Shown here one piece after another: positions 46,102 through 54,289 of a DNA stretch of 64,000 nt; the stretch's first letter is position 1, and each line of letters starts with the position of its first letter. The stretch is from positions 4,340,001 to 4,404,000 of the forward strand of contig NZ_BIFT01000001.1 in NCBI RefSeq assembly GCF_003967575.1. The letters are read 5' to 3'. Position numbers and translations under genes: made by a program. Source of the stretch: Dictyobacter alpinus. Its GTDB lineage: Bacteria; Chloroflexota; Ktedonobacteria; Ktedonobacterales; Ktedonobacteraceae. The notes beneath the pieces are model-generated. The model ran no database searches. It was not told where the DNA came from and saw only the letters and a program-made list of their open reading frames with translations.

Positions 46102-46806
46102 ATGAAATTATGGCAACAGGCCAGAGGGCAGCAAGAAGCCTGGATACGGGGTGCAGAACACGTGGTCTTGCGCATGGTGTCGTTTGTGTTCTCGGTGGTC
46201 TCTGCACATGCGATCCGTTGGATTTTCTCTCCACTGGATACCACAACCGGGGCTGATATGCTTCAGCCCTATGTGACCTGGGCGGCGGCTGCGGGCTTTG
46301 GTATCCTGGGCTACTTTGTCAGTCGCGGCCTCGCCTATCGCCTGATGAAAAAAGAACCATTTTGGGCCTATATCCCGATTTGTCTGGTGGTGGAACTGGT
46401 CGAAATCTTCGCCAATTATGCGCAAGCAGCGGATGTGATCCAGCATGCGGCTTGGATACATTCAGCACCAGAAGGACAACAAGGGGTGTTGATCGTGGCG
46501 ACCTATATTGTGCTCTCGATTATTCCGTTGGCGTCGGTGTTCCTGGCGGTGGTCGATATGGACCTGGAACGCAATAAGCAAAAAGCCCCCGGCGCTCAAG
46601 CTCAAGTGAGTGTGATCGGTCAAGGTGCCAGTGCTGCACCACGGCGTCCACAGCCGCAAGTTCCAGCACCACGACCACAGCCACAGGGGCCAGTACAGGG
46701 CGCATCACGTCCACAGGTGGCTCCTGGGGCACCACCACAACGAGGTGCGCTCAACCCTTCTCCGGGGGTCCGTCCACAGCCCCAGCCAGTGGGGGCGACC
46801 TCCTAA
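46102..46806 (+). CDS. Four-helix membrane protein with proline-rich tail
   Basis: 234 residues from the ATG at 46102 (AGGAGGTGCCT). Four hydrophobic helices occupy residues 25-155, followed by a cytoplasmic tail of about 75 residues made of P, Q, R, A and G in repeats such as RPQPQVPAPRPQPQGP. Such tails usually recruit other proteins. It may anchor a replication or transfer complex. No family recognised. Confidence 0.6.
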   Translation: MKLWQQARGQQEAWIRGAEHVVLRMVSFVFSVVSAHAIRWIFSPLDTTTGADMLQPYVTWAAAAGFGILGYFVSRGLAYRLMKKEPFWAYIPICLVVELVEIFANYAQAADVIQHAAWIHSAPEGQQGVLIVATYIVLSIIPLASVFLAVVDMDLERNKQKAPGAQAQVSVIGQGASAAPRRPQPQVPAPRPQPQGPVQGASRPQVAPGAPPQRGALNPSPGVRPQPQPVGATS

Positions 46807-46808
46807 GT

Positions 46809-46961
46809 GTGGACCCGGTGACTGGTGCCTTGCTGGTGGCCGGTGGGCGGCGGTTATCACGTGAAGAGGCTGAGATGGTCCGGCAAGCGTTGGCCGATGG
46901 GCAGGATGTGCAGTTTGCGACTCGGCACCAGTGGCGACATTTTCAAGTTCGATCCTTGTAG
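46809..46961 (+). CDS. Possible 50-residue protein
   Basis: A GTG two bases after the previous stop opens VDPVTGALLVAGGRRLSREE, then a helix-rich body ending in WRHFQVRSL. Composition and the close coupling look genuine, but there is no ribosome site. Confidence 0.4.
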   Translation: MDPVTGALLVAGGRRLSREEAEMVRQALADGQDVQFATRHQWRHFQVRSL

Positions 46962-47051
46962 GTTGGCAGATATGTTGAGAGTGACCTGGGCGCGTGTGGA
47001 GGCTGTGCAGACGGTCGAAACCGCGCCTTTTTGACAGATTGGAGGGAGCCT

Positions 47052-48374
47052 ATGAGCTACACCTTTGAAGAACAGCGCATCGATTATGGATGGATCAAAC
47101 AAATGGCGAAACAGCAGGGCGTGTCCGTCAATGACTTGATTGTCTTGGCTCCGCAAAACGATCCTTTTTATACTGGGACGCCGACGGATGTGGCATCTGG
47201 TCAGTGGTTCGCCGAACTCTGGCACCATATTGGGGATGAACGGATGCATATCCGACGGGTCCATTACTGGCTGGTGTCACAGGGGACGGCGAAACTGTCT
47301 AATGGCAAGCCATATGAAAATACCGTGGAATGTTGGGACGCGCTCAACGCCGCTTCTAAGGCGGCTCGATACTTGGAATTAGTTGATCCTGGGGCCTTTA
47401 ATGATCGCCGCACACCTGAGACGATGATCTATGCGACGGACCGCAAAGCAGAACCATATGTGGCCGTGAATGGCTACCTATCGCGTGCGGGTATCACGCT
47501 GCCGCCGTTTCCTGAACTGCCGGATTATTCGGTGTATGGCTATTATCCTGAACAGGCCTATCACCTGGAAGTCTGGTGCGAAAAGTCCACCATGAATGAT
47601 GTGCTTGGCCCGTTGTGTGAACGATATAACGCGAACCTACAGACTGGCATGGGGGAGATGAGTATCACGGCTACTCTGGCCCTGGTTCATCGTTTACAGC
47701 AAGCCAATAAGCCTGCACGCATTCTCTACGTCTCGGATTTTGATCCGGCGGGCCAGTCGATGCCGGTGGCGATGTCGCGCAAAATTGAGTACTTTGTGCG
47801 GCGCTTCGGGCTTGATCTGGATATTCGCGTCTTCCCGGTGGTGTTGACATTGGAGCAAGTCCAGCATTACCAGCTCCCTCGGACGCCCATTAAAGAGACG
47901 GAACGGCGGCGCGGTGGCTTTGAGGCTCGGCATGGAGAAGGGGCGGTGGAATTGGACGCCCTGGAAGCGCTCTACCCTGGAGCGCTGACGGCGATTCTTT
48001 CTGAGCATATTGAGCAGTACTATGATGTTTCCCTGGCCGAGCGGGTCAAGCAGCAGCAGCGGGCGCTTGAGCAGCAACTCAGTACGCAATGGGAATGGGT
48101 GATTCGGGGCTATGAGGATCTCATCCAGGCGTTTCGGGATGAGTATGAAAGCATCCAGGTCGATGTCGAGCAACGCCTGGGCGACTTCAGCGACCGGTTG
48201 CGCGGGGTCTGGCATGATATCCGGCTCGAACTGGAACGTGATCGGGATTTAGTGGATCAATATCCGGCTCCTGGTCCAGAAGAGGCGGTGGAATTGGGGG
48301 ATGGGCTCTACAACTCTGAGCGCATGTATGTGGAGCAGATTGAGGCCTATAAACAGTTCCAGGGCCGTTCCTAG
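47052..48374 (+). CDS. TOPRIM-domain protein
   Basis: 440 residues from the ATG at 47052 after TTGGAGGGAGCCT. The centre has LEVWCEKSTMNDVLGPL (TOPRIM Glu) and RILYVSDFDPAGQSM (the DxD of the TOPRIM fold), like the topoisomerase VI A/Spo11 and OLD-type nucleases. The remaining 200 residues are helical. It lacks a recognisable catalytic Tyr motif, so it may be a TOPRIM nuclease or primase rather than a topoisomerase. Neighbours are an HNH nuclease and a rolling-circle Rep, pointing to DNA replication or processing. Confidence 0.65.
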   Translation: MSYTFEEQRIDYGWIKQMAKQQGVSVNDLIVLAPQNDPFYTGTPTDVASGQWFAELWHHIGDERMHIRRVHYWLVSQGTAKLSNGKPYENTVECWDALNAASKAARYLELVDPGAFNDRRTPETMIYATDRKAEPYVAVNGYLSRAGITLPPFPELPDYSVYGYYPEQAYHLEVWCEKSTMNDVLGPLCERYNANLQTGMGEMSITATLALVHRLQQANKPARILYVSDFDPAGQSMPVAMSRKIEYFVRRFGLDLDIRVFPVVLTLEQVQHYQLPRTPIKETERRRGGFEARHGEGAVELDALEALYPGALTAILSEHIEQYYDVSLAERVKQQQRALEQQLSTQWEWVIRGYEDLIQAFRDEYESIQVDVEQRLGDFSDRLRGVWHDIRLELERDRDLVDQYPAPGPEEAVELGDGLYNSERMYVEQIEAYKQFQGRS

Positions 48375-48378
48375 CTGC

Positions 48379-48732
48379 ATGAAGAACCGGCATCTGTACC
48401 CGGCCAACTGGGAGGAATTGGCCTGGGACTGCAAGGAACGTGCCGGGTGGTGCTGCGAACACTGTGGGATTGCGCATGGGGAGCTGGCGGTGTCGGAACG
48501 GACGGGCGTGATCTACACAGTGTACCTTGCAGCAGCGCACCTGGATCATGATCCCTGGAACCCGGAACCACGATTAGCAGCGTTGTGTCCTTCCTGTCAT
48601 GGTCGCTATGACTACTCCTGGCAGGAACGCCAGCGCTGGCTTGAGTTAGAAGTGTATCGTCATCGTCTGAGCGTCGAGGCCTACCAGGGCGACAGGTCAG
48701 ATGATTGGACTGAGGGAGGTGTCTATGGGTGA
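48379..48732 (+). CDS. HNH endonuclease
   Basis: 117 residues from the ATG at 48379, 4 bp after the previous stop. Zinc knuckle CEHCG, then AAHLDHDPWN (first catalytic His) and ALCPSCHGRYD (second CxxCH) form an HNH fold. Stand-alone HNH proteins of this size are frequent in phages and integrative elements. The 3' end overlaps the next gene by 8 nt. Confidence 0.85.
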   Translation: MKNRHLYPANWEELAWDCKERAGWCCEHCGIAHGELAVSERTGVIYTVYLAAAHLDHDPWNPEPRLAALCPSCHGRYDYSWQERQRWLELEVYRHRLSVEAYQGDRSDDWTEGGVYG

Positions 48733-48949
48733 CTATTCTCAAGAAACTGATATTACCGTGTTCGGACATACTGTCCAGGTTACGCAAGAGGAGCTGAGTG
48801 CTTTTCTGTTTGGTGAGGTGATGGATGTGTGGACACGGCATCATGAATGGACGTGTGAACAACTCACGACTGCATTAGTTGAGGAACAGTGGGGCGTATA
48901 TGAGGAGGTTTGGCAGCTCGTGATTGCGGTGGATCAAGCAAGGGGGTAG
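48725..48949 (+). CDS. Hypothetical 74-residue acidic protein
   Basis: From the ATG at 48725, after GAGGGAGGTGTCT, overlapping the HNH gene end. Helical, acidic, rich in W and E (DVWTRHHEWTCEQLTTAL). Not recognised. Confidence 0.55.
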   Translation: MGDYSQETDITVFGHTVQVTQEELSAFLFGEVMDVWTRHHEWTCEQLTTALVEEQWGVYEEVWQLVIAVDQARG

Positions 48950-48951
48950 GG

Positions 48952-49314
48952 ATGAATGTGTCTCGTCCATTTCAAATGGCAAGCCGTAGAAAGTTTGGGC
49001 GCAAAAAGCAGGGGTTGATGGCGCTCCAAGCAGCAAAAGAATTGTTGCGCATGATGGGTATCGAGTCCGAAACGGTTGATGCTGATGCCGCATTTGGTGC
49101 GCTGGATGAGTTGGCGTATTCTCAACCACAGAGTACCGCCTATCTCTGGTGGCAGTCTGCCAGTGAGCGGGAAATTGACTGGTTTATTGATGCCTGGGCG
49201 GATTGGCGTGAGGAAGTGATGGGGCGTTGTTCCTTTTGTCTGTCCCGCCTGGTCGAAGAGGAGGTGGCATTGTGCAGTACGTGCCAGGATTTCTTTGGCG
49301 CACGATCATGCTAG
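48952..49314 (+). CDS. Hypothetical protein with C-terminal zinc ribbon
   Basis: 120 residues from the ATG at 48952, 2 bp after the previous stop. Lysine/arginine-rich start (RPFQMASRRKFGRKKQG), helical body, then CSFCL and CSTCQDF near the end. DNA-binding is plausible. Its start carries aaatggcaagccgta, a 15-mer also found at 44389, just upstream of the first gene of the operon. Confidence 0.6.
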   Translation: MNVSRPFQMASRRKFGRKKQGLMALQAAKELLRMMGIESETVDADAAFGALDELAYSQPQSTAYLWWQSASEREIDWFIDAWADWREEVMGRCSFCLSRLVEEEVALCSTCQDFFGARSC

Positions 49315-49387
49315 CTCACGGCGTTTTACCCAAGCATCCTTGGGAGCTTGAGGCACAACGTCGGTGGGCTGTTCGGCTTGCACATGG

Positions 49388-49677
49388 CGGGTAGCGGGAA
49401 CAAGCGATGCCGCCAGGCCCGACCCTTGACACAGGCGGTTATACTCTCCCGTCAGAGAGCGACCGGCTACTGCTCGGTTCCAATGCAGTACCAGGTCGCT
49501 CTCGGCCCTTTCCGACCAACCGCCAGAGTCAAGGGCGGCATCGCCCCGCTACCCGGCTACGAGCATGCTGACGTTGGCGCTAGCCGCACCGCCGGGACTC
49601 TGATCGGCTGGCCCGTTCCTGGGGGCTGGCTTGTACGCGGCGGTGGGGTAGGGGCCCCGCCGAACGACGTACAAGCC
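49388..49677. other. Highly structured non-coding block before rep
   Basis: A rod of six stacked stems folds 49388-49555. Pairs are 49388-49398/49545-49555 (11 bp), 49404-49414/49534-49544 (11), 49425-49430/49528-49533, 49434-49440/49518-49524, 49455-49464/49494-49503 (10) and 49468-49473/49485-49490. A second hairpin (49628-49636/49669-49677 with inner GC pairs) follows. It is GC-rich and lies in the 448-bp gap before the Rep gene. Candidates are a double- or single-strand replication origin, or a structured RNA. Confidence 0.7.
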
Positions 49678-49762
49678 TCCGGGCCTTCCCTTGACCCTTA
49701 TAAGCATATATCACACAAGTAAGAAATGTCGCGCAAAACACCAGAAAGTAGAGGTGCTGTCT

Positions 49763-50878
49763 ATGGGGAAAGCAATCACCATCAAAGCAGAAAAAAGACG
49801 CTGGGAACTGCCTCCAATTGAGCAGCAAGCGGATTTAGTCGAGGACTATGGACTAGACACGCTCCTCTACTGCCGTGACCCCTGGGCAATACGTCACCGC
49901 TTTATCAACCATGAGACGGGTGAAGAGGTGCGAGCGCGTTGCAATCGTTGGAGCTGCTTACACTGTGGTCCTCGGAAAGTCGATCTCTGGCGACAACTGG
50001 TAAAAGCATCTGAACCCGTCTTGTTTCTCACGCTGACGAAAGCAGGGCAGACGGTAGAAGAGGCAGCCAGGGCGCTTACCACCTTTATGCAAGCTTTACG
50101 TCGTGGGTCAAAAGGACGGGGTAAGGGTCATGTCGGCGCTCGTCCAGCCTATCCTGTTGAGTACTTTGCGGTGATGGAACGACACTCCAACTTTGAGGAA
50201 AACGGCTTTCACTGGCACTTATTGATCAAGGGCGTTGACAGTATCCCGTATAAAGAGGTGATCCAGCCATTATGGCGCTCCGCTCGTCATGGGGTCGCTG
50301 AGATTGGACACATTGAGCGTATTCGTAACCCTCGCGCTATTGGGTACGTGACTAAGTATCTCACGAAGGCCCTGACCACGGGTGAGAAGGGGACACGACA
50401 AGTTGAGCGTGAGCGGAGAGTCCTGGCGCAAGATGAACAGGGGCATAGTGAGTATGTGACAGAAGTAGTTGTGGAGCAAGCTACCAGTAAAGCACATCGG
50501 GTCCGTTACTCTCGTCAATTTTTCCCTGAGCGCGTGGCCGCTATGCGGGCAAAATTGTTTGAGGGCATGGAAGAATCGATGGAACAGCCTGTAGAGGTCG
50601 TTGAGGCGGTGAGTGTAGTAGATAATGGCCTGCCATTAGGGCAGGATGAGGAGGAGAGTGAGGAGGTAGAAGAAGTTCCTGTGCGTTCTCCCTGGCATTT
50701 GGTTGAGCGCTATGAGTTTACCAACGACATCAAGGAATACAAAAAGCGCAAACGGAAGGCGCTTCTAGATGTATTGGAGGATGTGCGCGAAAACAGGAAA
50801 CAGTTATCCAGACGGGTGATTCATGTGTGGGCTTATCAGCGCAGTGAACTGCGGTCTACTGATTGGCAAGTAGCATAA
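49763..50878 (+). CDS. HUH-type rolling-circle replication initiator (Rep)
   Basis: 371 residues from the ATG at 49763, preceded by GAGGTGCTGTCT. Motif 1 FLTLTK (F88), motif 2 HWHLLIKG (H150-x-H152) and motif 3 YVTKYLTK (Y195, K198, Y199, K202) are in the right order and spacing for rolling-circle Rep proteins. N-terminal CNRWSCLHCGPRK is a zinc knuckle often found in these. The C-terminal third is charged and helical. It nicks and rejoins one strand at an origin, probably the structured block just upstream, allowing the excised circle to replicate. Confidence 0.88.
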   Translation: MGKAITIKAEKRRWELPPIEQQADLVEDYGLDTLLYCRDPWAIRHRFINHETGEEVRARCNRWSCLHCGPRKVDLWRQLVKASEPVLFLTLTKAGQTVEEAARALTTFMQALRRGSKGRGKGHVGARPAYPVEYFAVMERHSNFEENGFHWHLLIKGVDSIPYKEVIQPLWRSARHGVAEIGHIERIRNPRAIGYVTKYLTKALTTGEKGTRQVERERRVLAQDEQGHSEYVTEVVVEQATSKAHRVRYSRQFFPERVAAMRAKLFEGMEESMEQPVEVVEAVSVVDNGLPLGQDEEESEEVEEVPVRSPWHLVERYEFTNDIKEYKKRKRKALLDVLEDVRENRKQLSRRVIHVWAYQRSELRSTDWQVA

Positions 50879-50890
50879 GGAGGTGTGCCT

Positions 50891-51115
50891 ATGGCTGTAA
50901 ATATTGGTGTTATTGCTGGTCAAGCTGAAAATGTGGCTGTGAGACCTTTGTTATTGACGATTCCTCAAGTTATGGCATGTTTAAACTTGGGGCGTAACAA
51001 AGTTTATGACCTGATTAATAAGGAAGGTTTACCTGTTCAGCGATTTGGCCGTGCTGTGCGGGTGTCTCGTATAGATCTTGAGCTATGGTTACAGCGGCGT
51101 GGTCAGAGTCTTTAG
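50891..51115 (+). CDS. Excisionase-like HTH protein
   Basis: 74 residues from the ATG at 50891 after AAGGAGGTGTGCCT. LTIPQVMACLNLGRNKVYDLI, then PVQRFGRAVRVSRIDLELWL is the helix_turn_helix_17 (MerR-like/Xis) fold. It lies 18 bp before the integrase, the usual place for a recombination directionality factor. Confidence 0.85.
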   Translation: MAVNIGVIAGQAENVAVRPLLLTIPQVMACLNLGRNKVYDLINKEGLPVQRFGRAVRVSRIDLELWLQRRGQSL

Positions 51116-51133
51116 CTGAAAGGGGTAAGGGTT

Positions 51134-52300
51134 ATGGGTAAACGTGCGAATGGTGAGGGCTCTGTCTACAAACAGCGTAATGGTTTATGGGCTGCTAGCC
51201 TCACGACAGAAGACGGTAAGCGAAAGTACTTTTATGGCAAGACACGTAAAGAGGCGTCTGATAAACTGACTAAGGCTCTCAACGACAGAAAAGATGGCGC
51301 CCTGGTCGCGACTCCTAAGCAGACTCTTGAACAATTCTTGCGGGATTGGCTAGAGCATTCGCAAAAACAGAGCGTGCGTGAACGTACATTTGAGCGCTAT
51401 GAGGAGATTGTCAGGCTTCATGTGATTCCCGTATTGGGTCGACATCAACTACAGAAATTATCGCCGCAGCATTTGCAAGCATTCTATACAAAGAAGCTCC
51501 AGGAAGGGCTTTCACCTACTACCGTCACTACAATCCATAACGTGCTTCATAAGGCTCTGGATACGGCATTCAAGTGGGGTCTTGTGAATAAGAACGTTAG
51601 TAAGCTTGTTAGCCCCCCTCGTCGTGAGCGTTTTGAGGGTCATCCGCTGACGTTAGATCAGATACAGACACTTCTGGAAGTTGCAAAAGGACATTCTATG
51701 GAAGCTCTTTTGAAGCTTGCTCTTGCAACAGGTATGCGTCGTGGTGAGCTGATGGGGCTAAAATGGCAGGACATTGATTTTTCATCCGGTGTGTTACAAG
51801 TACGTCGTGTCTTGACCCGCATACCTTCTAAATTAGAGGGTAAGGGATATAAAGAGTCTGAGCCAAAAACGCGTAAAAGTCGCCGTAGCATTACGGTAGC
51901 GTCCTTTGCATTAGATGCACTCAAGCAACATAGAAAAAAACAGCTTGCCATTAAAATGAAAGCTGGTGCTTCTTGGCAAGAACATGACTATGTATTCTGC
52001 ACTTCTATTGGTACAAATCTTAATCCTAGTCGTGATATGCTTGATCCTCTAAAAGAGCTACTTGAAAGTGCCGGGTTGCCTGATATCCGTTTTCACGATC
52101 TTCGTCACAGTACTGCAACTCTCCTGTTTAGTTTTGGCGTGCATCCGAAAGTAGTACAGGAATTGTTAGGTCACAGTCAAATTAGCATGACCCTGGATGT
52201 GTATTCGCATATGTTGCCTAGTTTACAGGCTGATGCCACTAGTCGCTTGAATGATGCTCTTAGTTTTCTGGAAGATGAGAGCGAGGAAACTGACATCTAG
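51134..52300 (+). CDS. Tyrosine integrase
   Basis: 388 residues. N-terminal AP2-like and SAM-like arm-binding domains (GSVYKQRNGLWAASLTTEDG; LEQFLRDWLEHSQK). The catalytic domain has R202 in TGMRRGELMG, H321-x-x-R324 in HDLRHS, the GHSQISMT histidine and Y357 in DVYSHML. Intact, and its 3' end is 112 bp from the tRNA-Leu that it uses as target. It mediates integration and, with the excisionase-like protein, excision. Confidence 0.95.
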   Translation: MGKRANGEGSVYKQRNGLWAASLTTEDGKRKYFYGKTRKEASDKLTKALNDRKDGALVATPKQTLEQFLRDWLEHSQKQSVRERTFERYEEIVRLHVIPVLGRHQLQKLSPQHLQAFYTKKLQEGLSPTTVTTIHNVLHKALDTAFKWGLVNKNVSKLVSPPRRERFEGHPLTLDQIQTLLEVAKGHSMEALLKLALATGMRRGELMGLKWQDIDFSSGVLQVRRVLTRIPSKLEGKGYKESEPKTRKSRRSITVASFALDALKQHRKKQLAIKMKAGASWQEHDYVFCTSIGTNLNPSRDMLDPLKELLESAGLPDIRFHDLRHSTATLLFSFGVHPKVVQELLGHSQISMTLDVYSHMLPSLQADATSRLNDALSFLEDESEETDI

Positions 52301-52360
52301 CACCTTTGGATGGGTTGATGTACCGTTGCTGTACTGAGACCGTTGCTACATTAAATAAGA

Positions 52361-52395
52361 ACCCCTCAAGTGGCTTTAAACCTAGCTTGAGGGGT
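52361..52395 (+). terminator. Integrase terminator
   Basis: acccctcaag and cttgaggggt are perfect 10-bp arms around a 15-nt loop, followed by TTTCTTTATTTTATT. Located between the integrase and the tRNA. Confidence 0.9.
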
Positions 52396-52412
52396 TTCTT
52401 TATTTTATTAAG

Positions 52413-52493
52413 TGCCGGTGGAGAGATTCGAACCCTCAACCCTTGCGGGACTTGTTTTTGAGACAAGCGCGTATACCGTTCCGCCACACCGGC
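52413..52493 (-). tRNA. tRNA-Leu(CAA)
   Basis: 81 nt on the minus strand. Acceptor GCCGGTG/CACCGGC with discriminator A. D-arm with GCGGAACGGTA. Anticodon stem CTTGT/ACAAG with loop CTCAAAA giving anticodon CAA. Long class II variable arm (TCCCGCAAGGGTTG). T-arm with GGTTCGAATC. No encoded CCA. Its 3' 18 bases are the att core of the element to the left. Confidence 0.95.
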
Positions 52494-52510
52494 TTATCTT
52501 GACGGGATTT

Positions 52511-52539
52511 ATAATACCGCATCTATATGCAGAAGTCAA
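52511..52539 (-). promoter_or_regulatory. tRNA-Leu promoter
   Basis: On the minus strand TTGACT (52539-52534), 17 bp, TATTAT (52516-52511), 18 nt before the tRNA 5' end. Confidence 0.75.
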
Positions 52540-52816
52540 TAGTTTTTTGTGGCTCTTTTGGATGTGGTTGAGATTTTCGGCTCGAGGGTCATTTTTGCTG
52601 GGTCGGCCTGCTCGTCTAGTTTTGTCTTCCTATAGTTTAGCATTGTGTTTGCTTGTCTTTTTTTGTGTCGGGTAAATCAATGGTACTATGGGACGGCTTG
52701 ATTGGGGTGGTGAGCACGTGGTTCCGGTCTTTTTCGATTATACTATTGGTGGGTGATCTATGATCTGGCGGATGGGTCAGGGGCATGCTGGGCGCCTGGG
52801 GAGGGTGGATACGCCC

Positions 52817-52846
52817 TTGCACTTTGGGAAAAAGTTCTGTTATACT
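52817..52846 (+). promoter_or_regulatory. Promoter of PAS/kinase operon
   Basis: TTGCAC, 18 bp, TATACT, about 140 nt before the PAS gene start. The leader includes a ctcttcc/ggaagag stem. The rest of 52494-52984 shows no gene. Confidence 0.6.
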
Positions 52847-52984
52847 TTCCAATATCTCTTCCCCGTGTCTGTGTTGGAAGAGGTTAAATTATTTATTTAT
52901 GGATCTATAGAGCTACGGCTGAGCATTGGGTTTGGCGTGGCTGGTTGAGATAAGGCTTGAGTTTTTGAGCGGAGGTAGGTTCCT

Positions 52985-54289
52985 ATGTTTAACAATATTT
53001 CTCCGACAGCTACGACCTCACAACAGCCCGGTAGCAAGTCGCTTGGTTCTCTCGATGCCGATATTATTATTAAGAATGCGCCTGATCCGATTTTTATTTC
53101 TGACCTGGAGGGCAAAATTCTTTCGGCCAATGATGCGGTCTATGAGTTGCTTGGCTTCCGTAATGATGAGGTGTTGGAGCAGTCGTTGTCTCGCTTTATC
53201 AGTGCTGAGGAGACGCGTGAGTTTACGGCTGCTTTGCGCGAGGTGATTGAGCGTGGCGTGACCCGTAATGCGCGTCTGAATCCTCAGAGTGCTTCGGGCG
53301 AGGTGATTCCGACGACGTTGAATGCTTCGGCTTTGCGTGATACAGATGGCAAGGTGATCGGCGCGATCGGTATTCTGCGCGATATGCGTGAGCTGGATAA
53401 GGCGCGGGCATTGGCGGATAGCTTGATTAAGAATGCGCCGGACCCGATCTTTGTGTCGGATCTGGAAGGTAAGATTCTGTCGGCCAATGATGCGGTCTAT
53501 GAGTTGCTTGGCTTCCGTACCGATGAGGTGCTGGAACAGTCGTTGTCTCGCTTTATCAGTCCGGCTGAGACGCGTGAGTTTCTGGCGGCGCTTAAAGAGG
53601 TGATTGAGCGTGGCGCGACCCGTAATGCGCGCTTAAATCCGCGCTCGGCCTCTAATGAAGTTATTCCGACGACGTTGAATGCTTCGGCTTTGCGTGATCC
53701 AGATGGTAAGGCGATCGGCGCGATCGGTATTCTGCGCGATATGCGTGAGCTGGATAAGGCGCGGGCACTGGCGGATAGCTTGATTAAGAATGCGCCGGAC
53801 CCGATCTTTGTGTCGGACCTGGAAGGTAAGATTCTGTCGGCCAATGACGCGGTCTATGAGTTGCTTGGCTTCCGCCCTGATGAGGTGCTGGAACAGTCGC
53901 TGTCGCGCTTTATTAGTCCGGCTGAGACGCGTGAGTTTCTGGCGGCGCTTAAAGAGGTAATTGAGCGTGGTACAACCCGTAATGCGCGCTTAAATCCGCG
54001 CTCGGCCTCTAATGAGGTAATTCCGACGACCCTGAACGCCTCGGCCTTACGCGATCCAGATGGTAAGGCCATTGGCGCCATCGGTATTCTGCGCGATATG
54101 CGTGCGTATGAGAAGGTCTTGCAGGACCTACAGGAATCCAAGTCCGAGCTGCAGGAGAAGATCCTGGATCTGGAGAAATTTGAAGAGGTGGTGGTGGGAC
54201 GTGAATTGAAGATGATTGCGCTGGAGAAAGAGATTGAGAATCTGAAGCGTGATCTGGAGAAGACAAAGGGCCAGGGTAAATGGACGTAA
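52985..54289 (+). CDS. Triple-PAS signalling protein without kinase domain
   Basis: 434 residues. Three almost identical PAS domains start at residues 31, 150 and 269 (each 119 residues, NAPDPIF, then LEGKILSANDAVYELLGF, ending RDMRELDKAR). The last 60 residues are a coiled coil. The repeats are also near-identical in DNA (357-bp unit at 53075, 53432, 53789), so the duplication is recent or kept by conversion. No output domain. Its 3' end overlaps the histidine kinase gene by 10 nt, so it probably acts as the sensory subunit in trans. Confidence 0.88.
   Translation: MFNNISPTATTSQQPGSKSLGSLDADIIIKNAPDPIFISDLEGKILSANDAVYELLGFRNDEVLEQSLSRFISAEETREFTAALREVIERGVTRNARLNPQSASGEVIPTTLNASALRDTDGKVIGAIGILRDMRELDKARALADSLIKNAPDPIFVSDLEGKILSANDAVYELLGFRTDEVLEQSLSRFISPAETREFLAALKEVIERGATRNARLNPRSASNEVIPTTLNASALRDPDGKAIGAIGILRDMRELDKARALADSLIKNAPDPIFVSDLEGKILSANDAVYELLGFRPDEVLEQSLSRFISPAETREFLAALKEVIERGTTRNARLNPRSASNEVIPTTLNASALRDPDGKAIGAIGILRDMRAYEKVLQDLQESKSELQEKILDLEKFEEVVVGRELKMIALEKEIENLKRDLEKTKGQGKWT

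Larger units (their letters stand above)
33965..52430. mobile_element. 18.4-kb integrative element in tRNA-Leu(CAA)
   Basis: The core tgccggtggagagattcg occurs at 33965-33982 and again as the 3' end of the tRNA-Leu gene at 52413-52430. A tyrosine integrase and excisionase-like gene lie directly beside the tRNA, with a rolling-circle Rep before them. The cargo is a methyltransferase/GHKL/Z1/nuclease defence module. No conjugation ATPase or relaxase-coupling protein is visible, so it is either mobilisable through its HUH protein or a pICE-like plasmid form, as in actinobacterial AICEs. Confidence 0.85.

Noticed and set aside
49348..49722. Plus-strand frame of 124 codons in the structured block
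   Set aside because: Its codons follow the stems of the folded region, it has no ribosome site of the operon type, and its product has no plausible fold.
33965..52430. Conjugation machinery in the tRNA-Leu element
   Set aside because: No FtsK/TraG-like ATPase, relaxase-coupling protein or VirB-like genes are present, so I do not call it a self-transmissible ICE.
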